From assembly GCF_004761975.1 (NCBI RefSeq), contig NZ_RQII01000026.1, positions 1 to 64,000 of the forward strand: a stretch of DNA of 64,000 bases, in the 5' to 3' direction. Of this stretch, positions 35,061 through 44,792 are shown in pieces. Below the pieces are notes generated by a model. It had not been told where the DNA came from, did no database searches, and worked only from the letters and a program-made list of their open reading frames with translations. Every line of letters starts with the position of its first letter. Position 1 is the stretch's first letter. A program made the position numbers and the translations under genes. Source of the DNA: Planococcus koreensis (GTDB taxonomy: Bacteria > Bacillota > Bacilli > Bacillales_A > Planococcaceae).

Positions 35061-35395
35061 TATATAAGTTGAATTAGTGAATACTTATATTCGATATTCC
35101 GCAAAACAGCTGCGCTTTCCGCGGGGTCTCGGGAGTCTCGCTATTCCGCAGGAGTCGCAGCTGTTTTGCTCCATATCGAGAAATATCTCAGCGTAGGCGC
35201 GTCAAGAGGCTGAGCAAGGAGCTAGCGCAGCGATGCAACGGTTTTTCATGTCTCGAAGCTAGCATAGCGATGCATAGACAGAAGCAGATGTTTTTAGCGA
35301 TGAGACGATTGGTTTTCTCGGCTTATTGCGGAAGCCATGCCCAAAGCGTCCGAAGCGATTTTCACTTTTCTATGACTTTAGTTCAACTTATATAG
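35061..35395. mobile_element. MITE-like inverted-end element, copy B, with 16-bp terminal inverted repeats
   Basis: The left end TATATAAGTTGAATTA (35061-35076) matches the complement of the right end TAGTTCAACTTATATA (35380-35395) at 15 of 16 positions. Inside is the core (35091-35179): TCGATATTCCGCAAAACAGC ... GCTGTTTTGCTCCATATCGA, then an extension shared with copy A (TCGAAGCTAGCATAGCGATGCA, CTCGGCTTATTGCGG, TGCCCAAAGCG). It has no transposase. Array 4 of the 21-bp repeats starts directly after its right end. Together they fill most of 34970-35597. Confidence 0.75.
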
Positions 35396-35476
35396 TTCAT
35401 GTAAAGCTCGGATTATTGCCGGTTAACTGCAGAATTGTTCATGTTAACGGCGGATTAGTTCATGTTAATTTATAAA
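35396..35476 (+). repeat. 21-bp GTTAAC array 4 (four units) with an HVN heptad frame
   Basis: Cores at 35402 (GTAAA), 35423, 35444 and 35465 (GTTAA) are exactly 21 bp apart. The heptad frame reads VHVKLGL, LPVNCRI, VHVNGGL, VHVNL and stops at TAA 35474. The leader is ATTATTGCCGGTTAA, so the start-equivalent codon is TTG (35417). It is adjacent to the MITE-like element. Confidence 0.85.
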
Positions 35477-35597
35477 ACTACCCATAAAATGGTTATTTTT
35501 ACATAATTACAACAAATAAAACGTATCTATTGAACTAATTTAAGATATAATTTCAATATAAAGAAAATTTCATTTTTAAATTAGGAGGACCGCTTGT

Positions 35598-36242
35598 ATG
35601 GACACCGTTCAACCGACTTTAAACGGATCATCAACACAATATGCTGACAAAACTGAGCGTATGGATGCCCTCGTCCGTAATTTCGGCGGCGCGCTGGACG
35701 GCGACAAAATCTGCCGCATTGTCTATGAAGCGTTCGGCATCGATTATTGCAGGGTGCCTGTGCTTGAAAAAGAAATCGGCCTGCTTGTAAAAGAAGATGA
35801 CAATGCTTCCACTGCAGCAATCGACCATTATTTAGCCACCCGTGAAAACGCCGCAGACGGTCCCGGCATCCGCAAAATGATGAACGAATTATTCGGCACA
35901 AACCTCGAAGGCATTGCCGCCCTCAGCCGCACGCGCATTTCACTGTATTCAAAAGGCCAATGGATCGCACGCAAGGACGGCGACTTGTTCGAAATCCATA
36001 CCGGCTTTCAAGACGTCGACGTCAAAGTCATCGCTTCCGCATTTTTCACCTTACATACAGGACTCCACAGGCTTCCTGATCCTCTCGAACAGGCTCTTGG
36101 CGCTCTCGGCTATTCGTTCAACTACCAAATCGGCGCCTTGTATTACTGCAACCCTGAAGGGCGATCCGTGCCGGACCACTTCAAGCGGCAAACCGTCAAT
36201 GCCATCATTGCCGTCACCAATGAACATTATTCCCAATTGTAA
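35598..36242 (+). CDS. Soluble protein of unknown function
   Basis: A 214-residue protein that I do not recognise. It has no signal peptide or membrane segment. The N-terminal 20 residues are polar, followed by a predicted mixed alpha/beta domain with repeated acidic stretches (LGKEIGLLVKEDDN-like, DLFEIHTGFQDVDVK) and two Cys (about 35 and 51) in the first quarter plus one near residue 184. It has a strong ribosome site (AGGAGG) and its own terminator, so it is likely expressed. Upstream is the MITE-like element and array 4; downstream a TPP-enzyme gene converges on it. Confidence 0.7.
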   Translation: MDTVQPTLNGSSTQYADKTERMDALVRNFGGALDGDKICRIVYEAFGIDYCRVPVLEKEIGLLVKEDDNASTAAIDHYLATRENAADGPGIRKMMNELFGTNLEGIAALSRTRISLYSKGQWIARKDGDLFEIHTGFQDVDVKVIASAFFTLHTGLHRLPDPLEQALGALGYSFNYQIGALYYCNPEGRSVPDHFKRQTVNAIIAVTNEHYSQL

Positions 36243-36272
36243 AACCCCCTCTTCTATAAGAGGGGGTTTTCA
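36241..36272. terminator. Bidirectional terminator after the unknown gene
   Basis: AAAACCCCCTCTT pairs with AAGAGGGGGTTTT around CTAT; it serves both converging genes. Confidence 0.85.
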
Positions 36273-36295
36273 CTTTCTATAGATCGGTCAGGCTT

Positions 36296-37933
36296 TTATT
36301 TGCCGAATGAAGACAGGAATTTGACCCGGTCGCCCATTGGCGGTGTGTTGTTGTCGACAAGTGCTACTTCCAGCACCGCTGGCCCGTTGAGGCTTGTCAG
36401 GCGATCCAATACATCCTGGCTCAAATCATCCATCGAATCCACACGGAAACTCGGGATGTTCATCGCAGCCGCCATCGCGGAAATGTCGACCGGCTCTTGT
36501 TCGAATGATGCATGGACGCGCTTGTATTGAAGCGAATGGCCGTGGTAGACCATGCCGAGGCGCGCGTTGTTCATGACGACAAAAAGAATTGGCAGCTTAT
36601 GCTCTTTCGCCGTCAAAATTTCCATTCCGTGCATGAAGAAGCAGCCGTCGCCCGTCACTGCGACAACCGGACGTTCAGGCTCTGCGAACTTCGAGCCTAT
36701 TGCAGCGTTCAAGCCGCTGCCCATCGCGCCGAAATGGACATTGATGTCGAATGTGCCTGTTTCCGGAACGTCCATATGATGGATGACATACGCCATGAAT
36801 TCGCCGATATCGATCGTGTAGCGCGTTTCAGCCGGCAAGTATTGCTGCAATTTCAGCAAGACATTTTTTGTGCTGTATTCGGTAAGATCCGCCGATGGCA
36901 TTTCGGCAAGCGGCGCGTCTTTCGGCCGTGCCGTCAATCCAAGCGCTTTTAGTTCCTCAATCAGGAATGCAAGGCTCAAGTGGATATCGCCAAGAATCGG
37001 CGCATCGACTTCGTATTTGCGGTTGAATACCGAAGCGTCAAAATCCATTTGAACAAGGAAGCGGTCTTTCGCCATATTGGCATTGTAGTTATTCGTAGCG
37101 GTTTCACCGAGGCTTGAGCCGATGACAAGCAATGTTTTGCCGTCTCCTTCATTGATCAGCTTCGACGCCATTTCGCTGCCGGCAAACCCGAAGATTCCTG
37201 CAAACAACGGATGGCTGCTCTTCATGATGCTCTTGCCTTGCGGTGAGACCATGATCGGCCAATCAAGCAATTCCGCTAATTCGATAAGCTGATCGACAGA
37301 CTGGCTCGCGCCTTGGCCTGCAAAAATATAGCCGGTCTTGCGTTCAGCCATTTCTTTCGCAGCGAATTTGATCGCTTCGAGATCAGGCGCCATGTCGCGG
37401 CGTACGGGTGGAGCAGGAATTTCAGGCGTACCAACGTCTCCTTGCTGCACATCGATCGGCATTGCGACATGGACCGGCCCAGGAACGCCGGAGATGGCGA
37501 TTTCTGTCGCTTTGGCGATTTCTTTCAACAGGTCCTTGGCATCCTTTACTGTCACACTGTATTTGGTCACGGACTTGAAGACCGGATCCGCATCCAGTTC
37601 CTGCGACGCGTTCAATCCCATCGTGCTGACCGGAACTGCTCCTGTGATGAACAAAACCGGCAAATGCTCGCGCATCGCATTGGCTGCGCCGGTCACCAAA
37701 TTGGTGGCACCCGGGCCGCTGCTGCCGATGCAGACGCTCATCTTTTTCGAGTATTTTGCGTAGGAAGCAGCCATATAGCCCGCTGCCCCTTCGTGCTTCG
37801 CTACAACCGATGTAATTTCGGGCATATCGTATAATTCATTGAAAAACGCATTGACGGATCCTGCTGGAATGCCGAATACGTGCGTCACTCCCGCGCCTTT
37901 TAAATATTCTAATGCAGAACGTACAGCTTTCAT
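36296..37933 (-). CDS. Thiamine-diphosphate enzyme, acetolactate synthase/pyruvate oxidase type
   Basis: A 545-residue enzyme with the three-domain TPP fold: N-terminal domain with GIPAGSVNAFF and the cofactor-activating Glu in VAKHEGAAGYMA (about 50), a central FAD/nucleotide-type domain, and the TPP/Mg motif GDGCFF...MNN (about 425-452). Relatives decarboxylate pyruvate to form acetolactate or acetyl phosphate; sequence alone does not settle which. There is no small regulatory subunit gene and no ilv neighbour, so a catabolic role is likelier. The start follows AGGGGGAA; a TTG one codon upstream is possible. Confidence 0.82.
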   Translation of the reverse strand: MKAVRSALEYLKGAGVTHVFGIPAGSVNAFFNELYDMPEITSVVAKHEGAAGYMAASYAKYSKKMSVCIGSSGPGATNLVTGAANAMREHLPVLFITGAVPVSTMGLNASQELDADPVFKSVTKYSVTVKDAKDLLKEIAKATEIAISGVPGPVHVAMPIDVQQGDVGTPEIPAPPVRRDMAPDLEAIKFAAKEMAERKTGYIFAGQGASQSVDQLIELAELLDWPIMVSPQGKSIMKSSHPLFAGIFGFAGSEMASKLINEGDGKTLLVIGSSLGETATNNYNANMAKDRFLVQMDFDASVFNRKYEVDAPILGDIHLSLAFLIEELKALGLTARPKDAPLAEMPSADLTEYSTKNVLLKLQQYLPAETRYTIDIGEFMAYVIHHMDVPETGTFDINVHFGAMGSGLNAAIGSKFAEPERPVVAVTGDGCFFMHGMEILTAKEHKLPILFVVMNNARLGMVYHGHSLQYKRVHASFEQEPVDISAMAAAMNIPSFRVDSMDDLSQDVLDRLTSLNGPAVLEVALVDNNTPPMGDRVKFLSSFGK

Positions 37934-37953
37934 CAAATTCCCCCTGGATATGA

Positions 37954-40728
37954 TTAGTTTCTTCTCTCTCTTCCGAAATATTTAGCGGCAAGCTCGACGG
38001 CTGTAATCGGCCGGCTGAAATAATAGCCCTGCATGATAAAGCAGTTTTTCGATTTCAGGAACTCCAACTGCTCGATTGTTTCGACGCCTTCCGCGATGAC
38101 CTGCAAATTCAAGTTCTTGGCCAATGTGATGATCGTATTGGTGATGGCTGCGTTATCGTCATCCTCGATGATGTCCTGGATGAACGACCGGTCGATTTTC
38201 AGAAAATCGATCGGAAAATTCTTTAAATAGCCCAGCGATGAATAGCCGGTGCCGAAATCATCGATGGCGATGTTGACACCCAGCTTTTTCAACTCTTTCA
38301 TCTTCTTGATCGTCACTTCACTGTTTTTGATGATTTGGTTTTCAGTCAATTCGATATGCAGGAATTCAGGTGCCAGGCGATATTCCATCAAAGTCTCGCC
38401 GATCATGGAAACAAGGTTGTCTTCTTCGAACTGGCGGCCGGACAAGTTCACGGACACGCTCATGCGGCTATGCCCCTGCTCCTGCCAATCCTTCAATTGC
38501 CTGCAGGCATTTTTCAGCACCCAGCGGCCGATCGGCACAATCAAGCCGGTTTCTTCCGCAATTGGAATGAAGTCCACGGGCGAAACGAGGCCTTCAGTCG
38601 GATGGTGCCACCTAAGAAGGGCTTCGGCACCGATGATTTCTTCGGTTGCACTGTCGATTTGAGGCTGGTAGTAAATTTCCAATTCGTCATTTCCAAGAGC
38701 TTTGTAAAGCGCGTTTTCAAGCTTGATGCTTTCCATATTGCGATGGTTCATCTCGCTTTCAAAGAAATGGTAATGGGTCCCGGATTTTTCTTTTGATTTG
38801 TACATCGCTGCATCTGCATGCTTGATGAGCATCTCCGCTGTATCGCCGTCTTTCGGGAACATACTGATGCCGATGCTCGTTTTGATGAAAACTTCATTTC
38901 CTTTTAATGGGAATGGATGGGCAAATGCATCCATGACGTGCTCAAGCGCATCCAGAACGTCCTCTTGTCCTTTGACATCGGTCAGGATGATGGTAAACTC
39001 GTCTCCCCCCTGCCTCGAGATGATGGCGTTCGGCGGGATGCTCACTTTCAGACGCTCGGCCGCTTCACGCAGCAGCAAGTCGCCATAGCTATGCCCCAAA
39101 CTGTCGTTGATCAATTTGAAGCGGTCCAAATCCAAATACAGCACGGCTATTTTCTGGCCTTTTTTCCGCGCTTCGTTCAGCGCAAGGTTCAGCCGGTCAT
39201 TCAGCAGCACGCGGTTCGGCAAATCGGTCAAGCTATCGTAATATGCCAAGTATTTGATTTCTTCTTCAAGCAGTTTGCGCTCGGTGATGTCCTTGAACGT
39301 CACAACCTCACCAAGCACTGCGCTGCCTTCCCTGATTTCGGAAATGACGCATTCCACTGGAAAATGCTCGCCATTTTTTTTGATGAACTGCTGATCCGGG
39401 GTGCAGTTCGGCAAGTCGCTCCCATTCTCTTCGGTGACTACGAAAATCACCCGGTACGATTTTCCGGTCAGCTCGTCTTTTTCATAGCCGAGCATGGCGG
39501 CACTCGCGGGGTTGCAGAACGTGATGTTGCCCTGCAGGTCCAGACCGAAAATCCCTTCGCCGGCGGAATTCAAAATCAGCATTTTTTCGCGGCTCAGGCT
39601 TTCCAGCTCCGCCACCACTTTTTCCAGTTCGCTGTTCTTGATGCGGATTTCGGACGTCCGCTCTTCGATGATCACTTCCTGCTTTTCCATATACAATAAA
39701 TTCGACAAAGTCGACGCCGTCGCATCGGCAATCGATTGGGCCAATTGCATATCCGCTTCCGACAGCGACATCGTTTCTTTTTCCAATTCAACGATTGCCA
39801 GTGCGCCGAGCACTTCGCCCATCGCCACAAGCGGAATCATGAACATCCCTTTGATGCCGAAATTCGTGCACACGTCATGGTTCGGCCTACTGTCCGCAAA
39901 GACATCCGGTATAAGCAACATTTTCTTCGTGCGCACTACTTCCTGCATCACAAGATCATTGGTTTGGTCGAATTCCTGTTTGCTATGCGTTTCCAGCCAG
40001 TCTTCTTCTGTCCAGTCGCTGTCGCGGCTTACTGTCGCCGGTTTGATGCGCTGTCCAGCGAGCGGATCGAGCAGATGGACGGCGACGTTCGGGTTGTTGA
40101 GCACTTTACCGACATAAGCAAAGCATTTATCCAAGCATTCCTGCATCGTCGCACACAACGACAAGTCGCGTGTCAGATCCAGCAGCAATTGCTTTTCAGC
40201 AATCAAATTTTCTTTGCGCGTCAAATTCGTGGCGTTGCGGATGGCGACGCCCGCCATATTGACATACGCTTCAACCGTCTGGATTTCTTCTTCCTTCAAG
40301 TCCATCGGGATGCCGTAATCAAAAAGGAACACCAAGCCAAACAACTCGTCTTCATACGTAATCGGCAGTGCAAGCAGCGATTTGATCTTGAAAGCGCCAA
40401 CTGCACGCGGATCCGGGCGTGTATCTTTTGAAGTGTCCGGGATATAGATGGTTTTTTTGGTCTCGACTACTTCTTTCGCAAGCAAATCATACTCCATATC
40501 GATGACATGCATATCAAGCGTCGTGCCGTTGATGTATTTCGGCTTTCCTACATACCCCCGGTAATCGCCATTGCTTTCCGGCAGATAAATACCGACCGAA
40601 TCGCATTGGACAATTTCTTCTGATATCGCTGCCGTAACGTGCTCAAGCACTTCCCGAAGCTCCAGTTTCGTATTGATCAGCCTTGTAATATGCGCAAGTC
40701 GCGAGTATCTTGTTTGTTCTTTTTGCAT
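37954..40728 (-). CDS. Cyclic-di-GMP turnover protein: GAF-GAF-PAS-GGDEF-EAL
   Basis: A 924-residue cytosolic signalling protein with no membrane segment. In order: GAF (about 15-175), GAF (about 185-345), a short coiled coil, PAS (about 380-495), GGDEF (about 500-660) and EAL (about 670-920). The diguanylate cyclase signature RQGGDEF is intact. The phosphodiesterase motifs [29 protein letters not shown] and EGVE are also complete, so both activities are possible and the sensor domains would set the balance. The start at 40728 has GGAG 9 nt upstream; an ATG five codons earlier exists. Confidence 0.9.
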   Translation of the reverse strand: MQKEQTRYSRLAHITRLINTKLELREVLEHVTAAISEEIVQCDSVGIYLPESNGDYRGYVGKPKYINGTTLDMHVIDMEYDLLAKEVVETKKTIYIPDTSKDTRPDPRAVGAFKIKSLLALPITYEDELFGLVFLFDYGIPMDLKEEEIQTVEAYVNMAGVAIRNATNLTRKENLIAEKQLLLDLTRDLSLCATMQECLDKCFAYVGKVLNNPNVAVHLLDPLAGQRIKPATVSRDSDWTEEDWLETHSKQEFDQTNDLVMQEVVRTKKMLLIPDVFADSRPNHDVCTNFGIKGMFMIPLVAMGEVLGALAIVELEKETMSLSEADMQLAQSIADATASTLSNLLYMEKQEVIIEERTSEIRIKNSELEKVVAELESLSREKMLILNSAGEGIFGLDLQGNITFCNPASAAMLGYEKDELTGKSYRVIFVVTEENGSDLPNCTPDQQFIKKNGEHFPVECVISEIREGSAVLGEVVTFKDITERKLLEEEIKYLAYYDSLTDLPNRVLLNDRLNLALNEARKKGQKIAVLYLDLDRFKLINDSLGHSYGDLLLREAAERLKVSIPPNAIISRQGGDEFTIILTDVKGQEDVLDALEHVMDAFAHPFPLKGNEVFIKTSIGISMFPKDGDTAEMLIKHADAAMYKSKEKSGTHYHFFESEMNHRNMESIKLENALYKALGNDELEIYYQPQIDSATEEIIGAEALLRWHHPTEGLVSPVDFIPIAEETGLIVPIGRWVLKNACRQLKDWQEQGHSRMSVSVNLSGRQFEEDNLVSMIGETLMEYRLAPEFLHIELTENQIIKNSEVTIKKMKELKKLGVNIAIDDFGTGYSSLGYLKNFPIDFLKIDRSFIQDIIEDDDNAAITNTIITLAKNLNLQVIAEGVETIEQLEFLKSKNCFIMQGYYFSRPITAVELAAKYFGRERRN

Positions 40729-41098
40729 GCACACGCTCTCCATTCCTATTGCTTCCCCAGCATGATTTCACTGTTTACAGATCTCGAAAGAATTACCTTA
40801 AATTTACAATATTTCTCAACTAATTTTACCATAAAATCAGAATACTTTGTACCCACATTTTAGATGGAATATAGGTATATTATTTTACTAAAACAATGGC
40901 TGCGGTAAAATGGCAGACAATGCTGTTTAAAAGATAATAGACAGTTATAAATTTTCCGTCAATAAATACTTTTCATTTCCCCTTTTCCATATCCAGCGTT
41001 TTCATTTACAGGTAAGATAGAGGTTGAACGGAATGGAGCCGGATACGCACTGGCTGTTTGTTATGGATTCACCCAAAACGAATTAAAGGGGCGATTTG

Positions 41099-41455
41099 AT
41101 GAAAGAGTTGCATAATCCATTGGCTGATCCATTTTTTGACGGCTTGGACGAACATGTAAAACCACTGGCACTTGAGTTGAGAGAGCTTATTTTCGAAGCC
41201 TCCGATAAGATGTCGGAAGAAATCAAATGGTCCAAACCGAGCTATTCGCACGATGGGTTGGTGTGTTATTTACAGCCTGCCAAAACCCACGTCAATTTCG
41301 GCTTTTATCAAGGCGCGCAATTGCCTGACTATGGCAACCTGCTCGAAGGCGACGGCACGAAAATGCGCCACATCCGCATCCATAAACTATCGGATATCCA
41401 ACCAGAGCCTTTTAAAAGCTTGATCTGGGAAGCGATTGAATTCAACCAGAAATAA
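41099..41455 (+). CDS. DUF1801 (YdhG-like) protein
   Basis: A 118-residue soluble protein. The pattern of HVKPLALELRELIFEA, EIKWSKPSYSHDG, HVNFGFYQGAQL, then LLEGDGTKMRHIRIHKLSDI fits DUF1801, a small cytosolic fold also found in frataxin-like (Fra) proteins of Bacillus. The function is unclear. The start is the ATG at 41099, with AAAGGGG upstream. The 370 bp before it (40729-41098) are AT-rich and show no other feature. It is 31 bp upstream of an acetyltransferase gene. Confidence 0.78.
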   Translation: MKELHNPLADPFFDGLDEHVKPLALELRELIFEASDKMSEEIKWSKPSYSHDGLVCYLQPAKTHVNFGFYQGAQLPDYGNLLEGDGTKMRHIRIHKLSDIQPEPFKSLIWEAIEFNQK

Positions 41456-41486
41456 GCGGCTCATGAATGTAAAAGGAATGATTGGT

Positions 41487-41933
41487 ATGAACGTAAAAAT
41501 TGAAGAATTGAACGCATCAAATTGGTATGATTGCTGCAATTTAACGCTTGCAGACGGCCAGGAGCAATACATGGAACCAAATGCGGTCTCCATCGCACAA
41601 TCGAAATTCGAACCTTCGCTCAAGCCTTATGCCATTTACACAGACAGCCAGATTGTCGGATTCCTGATGTACAATTCAGAGTTGGAAGAACTCGGAAGTT
41701 ACTGGATTTACCGCATCATGGTCGACAAGAATCACCAAGGCAAAGGCATCGGCAAAGCTGCAGTGAAATTGATGATCGATGAAATGGCGAAATCGCTCGA
41801 CGCGCAGAAAATCGCCGTCGGCTACCACCCTGAAAACACTGGCGCCCACGCCCTCTATGAAAGCTTGGGTTTCCAAGACAACGGCGATCGCTTCGGCAAA
41901 GAAATGGCCGTCGTGAAAAATGTGGCAATATGA
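41487..41933 (+). CDS. GNAT acetyltransferase, BltD/spermidine-type
   Basis: A 148-residue acetyltransferase with YAIYTDSQIVGFLMY, the acetyl-CoA loop HQGKGIGKAA (about 80-89) and GAHALYESLGFQDNGDR at the C-terminus. The overall pattern resembles B. subtilis BltD, which acetylates spermidine and spermine; the substrate assignment is tentative. The start at 41487 is set by AAAAGGA; in-frame ATGs at 41463 and 41478 lie at or before it. It probably forms an operon with the DUF1801 gene. Confidence 0.75.
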   Translation: MNVKIEELNASNWYDCCNLTLADGQEQYMEPNAVSIAQSKFEPSLKPYAIYTDSQIVGFLMYNSELEELGSYWIYRIMVDKNHQGKGIGKAAVKLMIDEMAKSLDAQKIAVGYHPENTGAHALYESLGFQDNGDRFGKEMAVVKNVAI

Positions 41934-41935
41934 TA

Positions 41936-41976
41936 AAAAAGGCGTTCAATCCACAAATGGATTGAACGCTTTTTTG
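41936..41976 (+). terminator. Terminator after the acetyltransferase gene
   Basis: GCGTTCAATCC pairs with GGATTGAACGC, followed by TTTTTTG. The A-rich left side would also serve the leftward methyltransferase gene. Confidence 0.85.
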
Positions 41977-42005
41977 TTTGTATTCCATATCCACGACATA
42001 CATCC

Positions 42006-42773
42006 CTATAGTCCGCGCTTGTTCGCGACCGCTTCGAAAGTCAGTATTTCCCCGGTGCGCGACGGCGCTTTGCCGTACTGGTAACCGGCCGATACCGTAA
42101 CCTCCGTGAAGCCGGCGTATTCGAGCAGCATTTTGAACTCTTCGATGCCGTACCAGCGCATCGGGAACCATTCCAGTTCCGACGCTATGAGCTCGCCATC
42201 GCGCCATTTTTCGTAGCGGTTCTGCCCGATTGAATATTGGTTCAGCCAGTCGACTTCCACTTTTTTCGATTCCACTGTGATCACTTCACCGTGTGGCGTG
42301 GTCCATTTGCGCGTATTGGTTTTTTCCAGCTCAATATTCCCCGGCAGCGACACGTCGACAATCAGCCTGCCGCCGTCTGCCAGATGGCGATGAAAATTAT
42401 GCAGCGCCTGGACCGAGGTGTCCCGCTCGTGCATGAGCAGGAACGTACCCGTTGAGATGATGATGGCCTGATAATCCGTTTCGCTTTCGAATGATTCCAT
42501 TGATGCTTCAAAGACGACCGGGTCCAAACCGCGGTCCTCGCAATTGGCCCAGCAGATTTCGAGCATTTCCGTCGACGAATCAAAGCCATCGACGTCAAAC
42601 CCTTTTTCGAGCAGCGGAATCAGCATGCGCCCAGTGCCGACAGCCGGTTCGAGAATCTTGCCATTCACACCTTCCAATCGCTCCGCGTAATATTCAATGT
42701 CGCCGAACGAACTGCCGATCGGCTTGTCCAGATCATATACTTCTGATGATAGTTTGCTGTAATAGCTCAACAA
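42006..42773 (-). CDS. Class I SAM-dependent methyltransferase
   Basis: A 255-residue Rossmann-fold methyltransferase with the AdoMet motif LEPAVGTGRMLIPLLEKGFDVDGFDSS (about 40-66) and post-motifs IISTGTFLLM and GGRLIVDVSLP. The acceptor is unknown. Translation probably begins at a TTG (42773) 7 nt after GAGGAGG. It is 15 bp downstream of the ABC-2 permease gene on the same strand, so it is probably part of that operon and might modify the exported compound or the target of a toxin; this is inference. Confidence 0.85.
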   Translation of the reverse strand: MLSYYSKLSSEVYDLDKPIGSSFGDIEYYAERLEGVNGKILEPAVGTGRMLIPLLEKGFDVDGFDSSTEMLEICWANCEDRGLDPVVFEASMESFESETDYQAIIISTGTFLLMHERDTSVQALHNFHRHLADGGRLIVDVSLPGNIELEKTNTRKWTTPHGEVITVESKKVEVDWLNQYSIGQNRYEKWRDGELIASELEWFPMRWYGIEEFKMLLEYAGFTEVTVSAGYQYGKAPSRTGEILTFEAVANKRGL

Positions 42774-42788
42774 TTCTTTTCCTCCTCT

Positions 42789-43817
42789 TTATAACGACCG
42801 ATGCGATTTAAGCACCAGCAGATTCAGTGTGATGAACACGGCGGCAAATGCCAGAAGCGCCGCCAGTTCACCTTTGATGGCGTCGAAGCCGAGCCCTTTA
42901 TACATGACCGCCTTTAATGCTTCCGCCGCGTAATAAATCGGCATCGCTTTCGCAATCGCCTGCAGCCAATCCGCCAGCCCCTCGACCGGGAATATGCCCG
43001 CGAAGAAAATCTGCGGCACCACGACGAGCGGGATAAACTGCACCATCTGAAATTCGGTGGCCGCGAACGTTGACAATAGGATGCCAAGCGACAGCGCCAC
43101 CAATGCCAGCGCCAGGTTAATCATGATGACATGCCAGACCGAGCCGGCAACGACCACATCGAGCACAAGAATAGAGAACGCTACGACGATGATGGTCTGG
43201 ACCACTGCAAACAGCCCAAAGCCCGCCAGATAAGCCGCCAGCAATTCCCCTTTGCGGATCGGCGTTGCCATCAGCCGCTCCAATGTCCCGGAAGTCCGTT
43301 CTTTTAGCAAGCCGATGCCTGATATCAGAAAGACGAAAAAGAACACGAAAAATCCGATCAATACCGGGCTGAGCACATCAAAAAAAGCGGTGTCCTCGCC
43401 GCCGTATATATACTGCGCCACGATTTCCTGAGGCCTTCCCTCAGGCTCTGCTGCCAAACGCATCGCCGCAGTGCGGATTTGCGCCGACAGCGCTTTTGAA
43501 GCGGAAGGCTCTTCGTTCAATAAAACCAGCGACATCTCGCCGTTCGAAACCAGCAGCAAACCATCCAATTCATCGTCGATGACCGTTTTACGGCCCGCCT
43601 CCTCATACGGGATGACGTGGACTCCGCTTTCTTCGAGCGCAGCAGTGAACCAGACATCCACATTGACTGTGCCGAGCACAAGCTCTTCCGTTTCGCCGTT
43701 AAAGAAAAAATACATAAGCGTCAAAATAATCAGCGGTGCAAAAAACAGCAGCGCAAGCGTGCGCCGGTCCCTCAGCAATTGTTTGATGATGCGCTTGACG
43801 ATCGCCAGAATCCTCAT
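42789..43817 (-). CDS. ABC-2 type transporter permease
   Basis: A 342-residue permease: one N-terminal membrane helix (about 22-40), a long extracytoplasmic loop (about 45-165), then five C-terminal helices including the family segment GIGLLKERTSGTLERLMATPI. This YhgE/YadH-like arrangement is typical of drug or antibiotic exporters. Its ATG overlaps the stop of the ATPase gene. The start at 43817 follows GAAGGGAG; the frame's upstream extension overlaps the ATPase gene. Confidence 0.88.
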   Translation of the reverse strand: MRILAIVKRIIKQLLRDRRTLALLFFAPLIILTLMYFFFNGETEELVLGTVNVDVWFTAALEESGVHVIPYEEAGRKTVIDDELDGLLLVSNGEMSLVLLNEEPSASKALSAQIRTAAMRLAAEPEGRPQEIVAQYIYGGEDTAFFDVLSPVLIGFFVFFFVFLISGIGLLKERTSGTLERLMATPIRKGELLAAYLAGFGLFAVVQTIIVVAFSILVLDVVVAGSVWHVIMINLALALVALSLGILLSTFAATEFQMVQFIPLVVVPQIFFAGIFPVEGLADWLQAIAKAMPIYYAAEALKAVMYKGLGFDAIKGELAALLAFAAVFITLNLLVLKSHRSL

Positions 43818-44539
43818 CGGTTCTCCCTTCCGGCTTTCAGGAAAACTTCCTCGAGATCCTTTGCCCCGTAAGCTTGCTTCAACTCGGTTGGCGTGCCGGT
43901 CGCGAGGATCCGGCCTTCCCTGACGAGCGAAACGATGTCGCAGCGCTCGGCTTCGTCCATGACATGCGTCGTAATGATAATCGTTTTCCCATGCTCCTTT
44001 TTCAAGTGCAGCAATTCCGTCCACACCGACAGCCTCAATTCAGGATCCATGCCGACAGTCGGCTCATCCAGAATCAGCAATTTCGGATTGTGGACCAGCG
44101 CAATAGCCAGTGACAAGCGCCGTTTCATGCCGCCCGAATAAGCCGATACGCGCTTGCCTAGTTCAGCGGTCAAATTGACGATGCCCGCAGCGTAGGCGAT
44201 GCGTTTCTTCCGTGCCGCGTTTTTCATCGGGTACAACGACGCGAAAAAATCCAAATTCTCTTTGCCCGTCAGTTCCGTATAAAGCGCATCCGCTTGCGCC
44301 ATATACCCTACCTTCTCCAGCAATTCAAGGTTCGGCACATTGACGCCAAAGATTCGGATCGCACCTGCATCCGGCGCCGCGATGCCCACAATCATTTTGA
44401 CCAGCGTCGTCTTGCCCGAACCCGATGGGCCAATCAAGCCGTAAATCATCCCTTCACCGATTAAAAAACTGATGTCCGACAGCACTTCCTTCTTGCCGAA
44501 AGATTTGCTGACGCCTTCTATTTCAACTGCCTGCTCCAT
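43814..44539 (-). CDS. ABC transporter ATPase of the ABC-2 exporter
   Basis: A 241-residue ATPase with Walker A GPSGSGKTT, signature YSGGMKRRLSLA, Walker B LLILDEPTVGMDP and H-loop TTHVMDEAERCD. It is first in an operon with the permease and, probably, the methyltransferase. The start at 44539 follows GGGGG; the upstream codons lack a ribosome site. Confidence 0.9.
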   Translation of the reverse strand: MEQAVEIEGVSKSFGKKEVLSDISFLIGEGMIYGLIGPSGSGKTTLVKMIVGIAAPDAGAIRIFGVNVPNLELLEKVGYMAQADALYTELTGKENLDFFASLYPMKNAARKKRIAYAAGIVNLTAELGKRVSAYSGGMKRRLSLAIALVHNPKLLILDEPTVGMDPELRLSVWTELLHLKKEHGKTIIITTHVMDEAERCDIVSLVREGRILATGTPTELKQAYGAKDLEEVFLKAGRENR

Positions 44540-44792
44540 TGATAAACCCCCATTCCATAAAAAATGAAGTTTTGCATTTTCACTGCAAGGCTTTAGCCTC
44601 TCCAGCCGGAGCGTTTTATATACCCGCTTCTTAAATTTCATTCTACATGTTTTTTTTGCAAATAATAGAAGGTCGGCTTAATTTTTCGGAATTGTTTATT
44701 AGTTATGACAATTGCGTTATACTTTTTACAAAAGCTTAAGCAAAACCATAGCAAACCTTATTTTCAGCTGCGAGACAAAGGGGGAGCCTCAT

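Noticed and set aside
38917-39699. Plus-strand frame of 260 codons
   Set aside because: Antisense to the GGDEF-EAL gene, whose motifs fix the real strand.
41463-41486. Earlier ATG starts for the BltD-like acetyltransferase
   Set aside because: The only ribosome-site-like stretch (AAAAGGA) lies between these ATGs and the ATG at 41487, which has the correct spacing.
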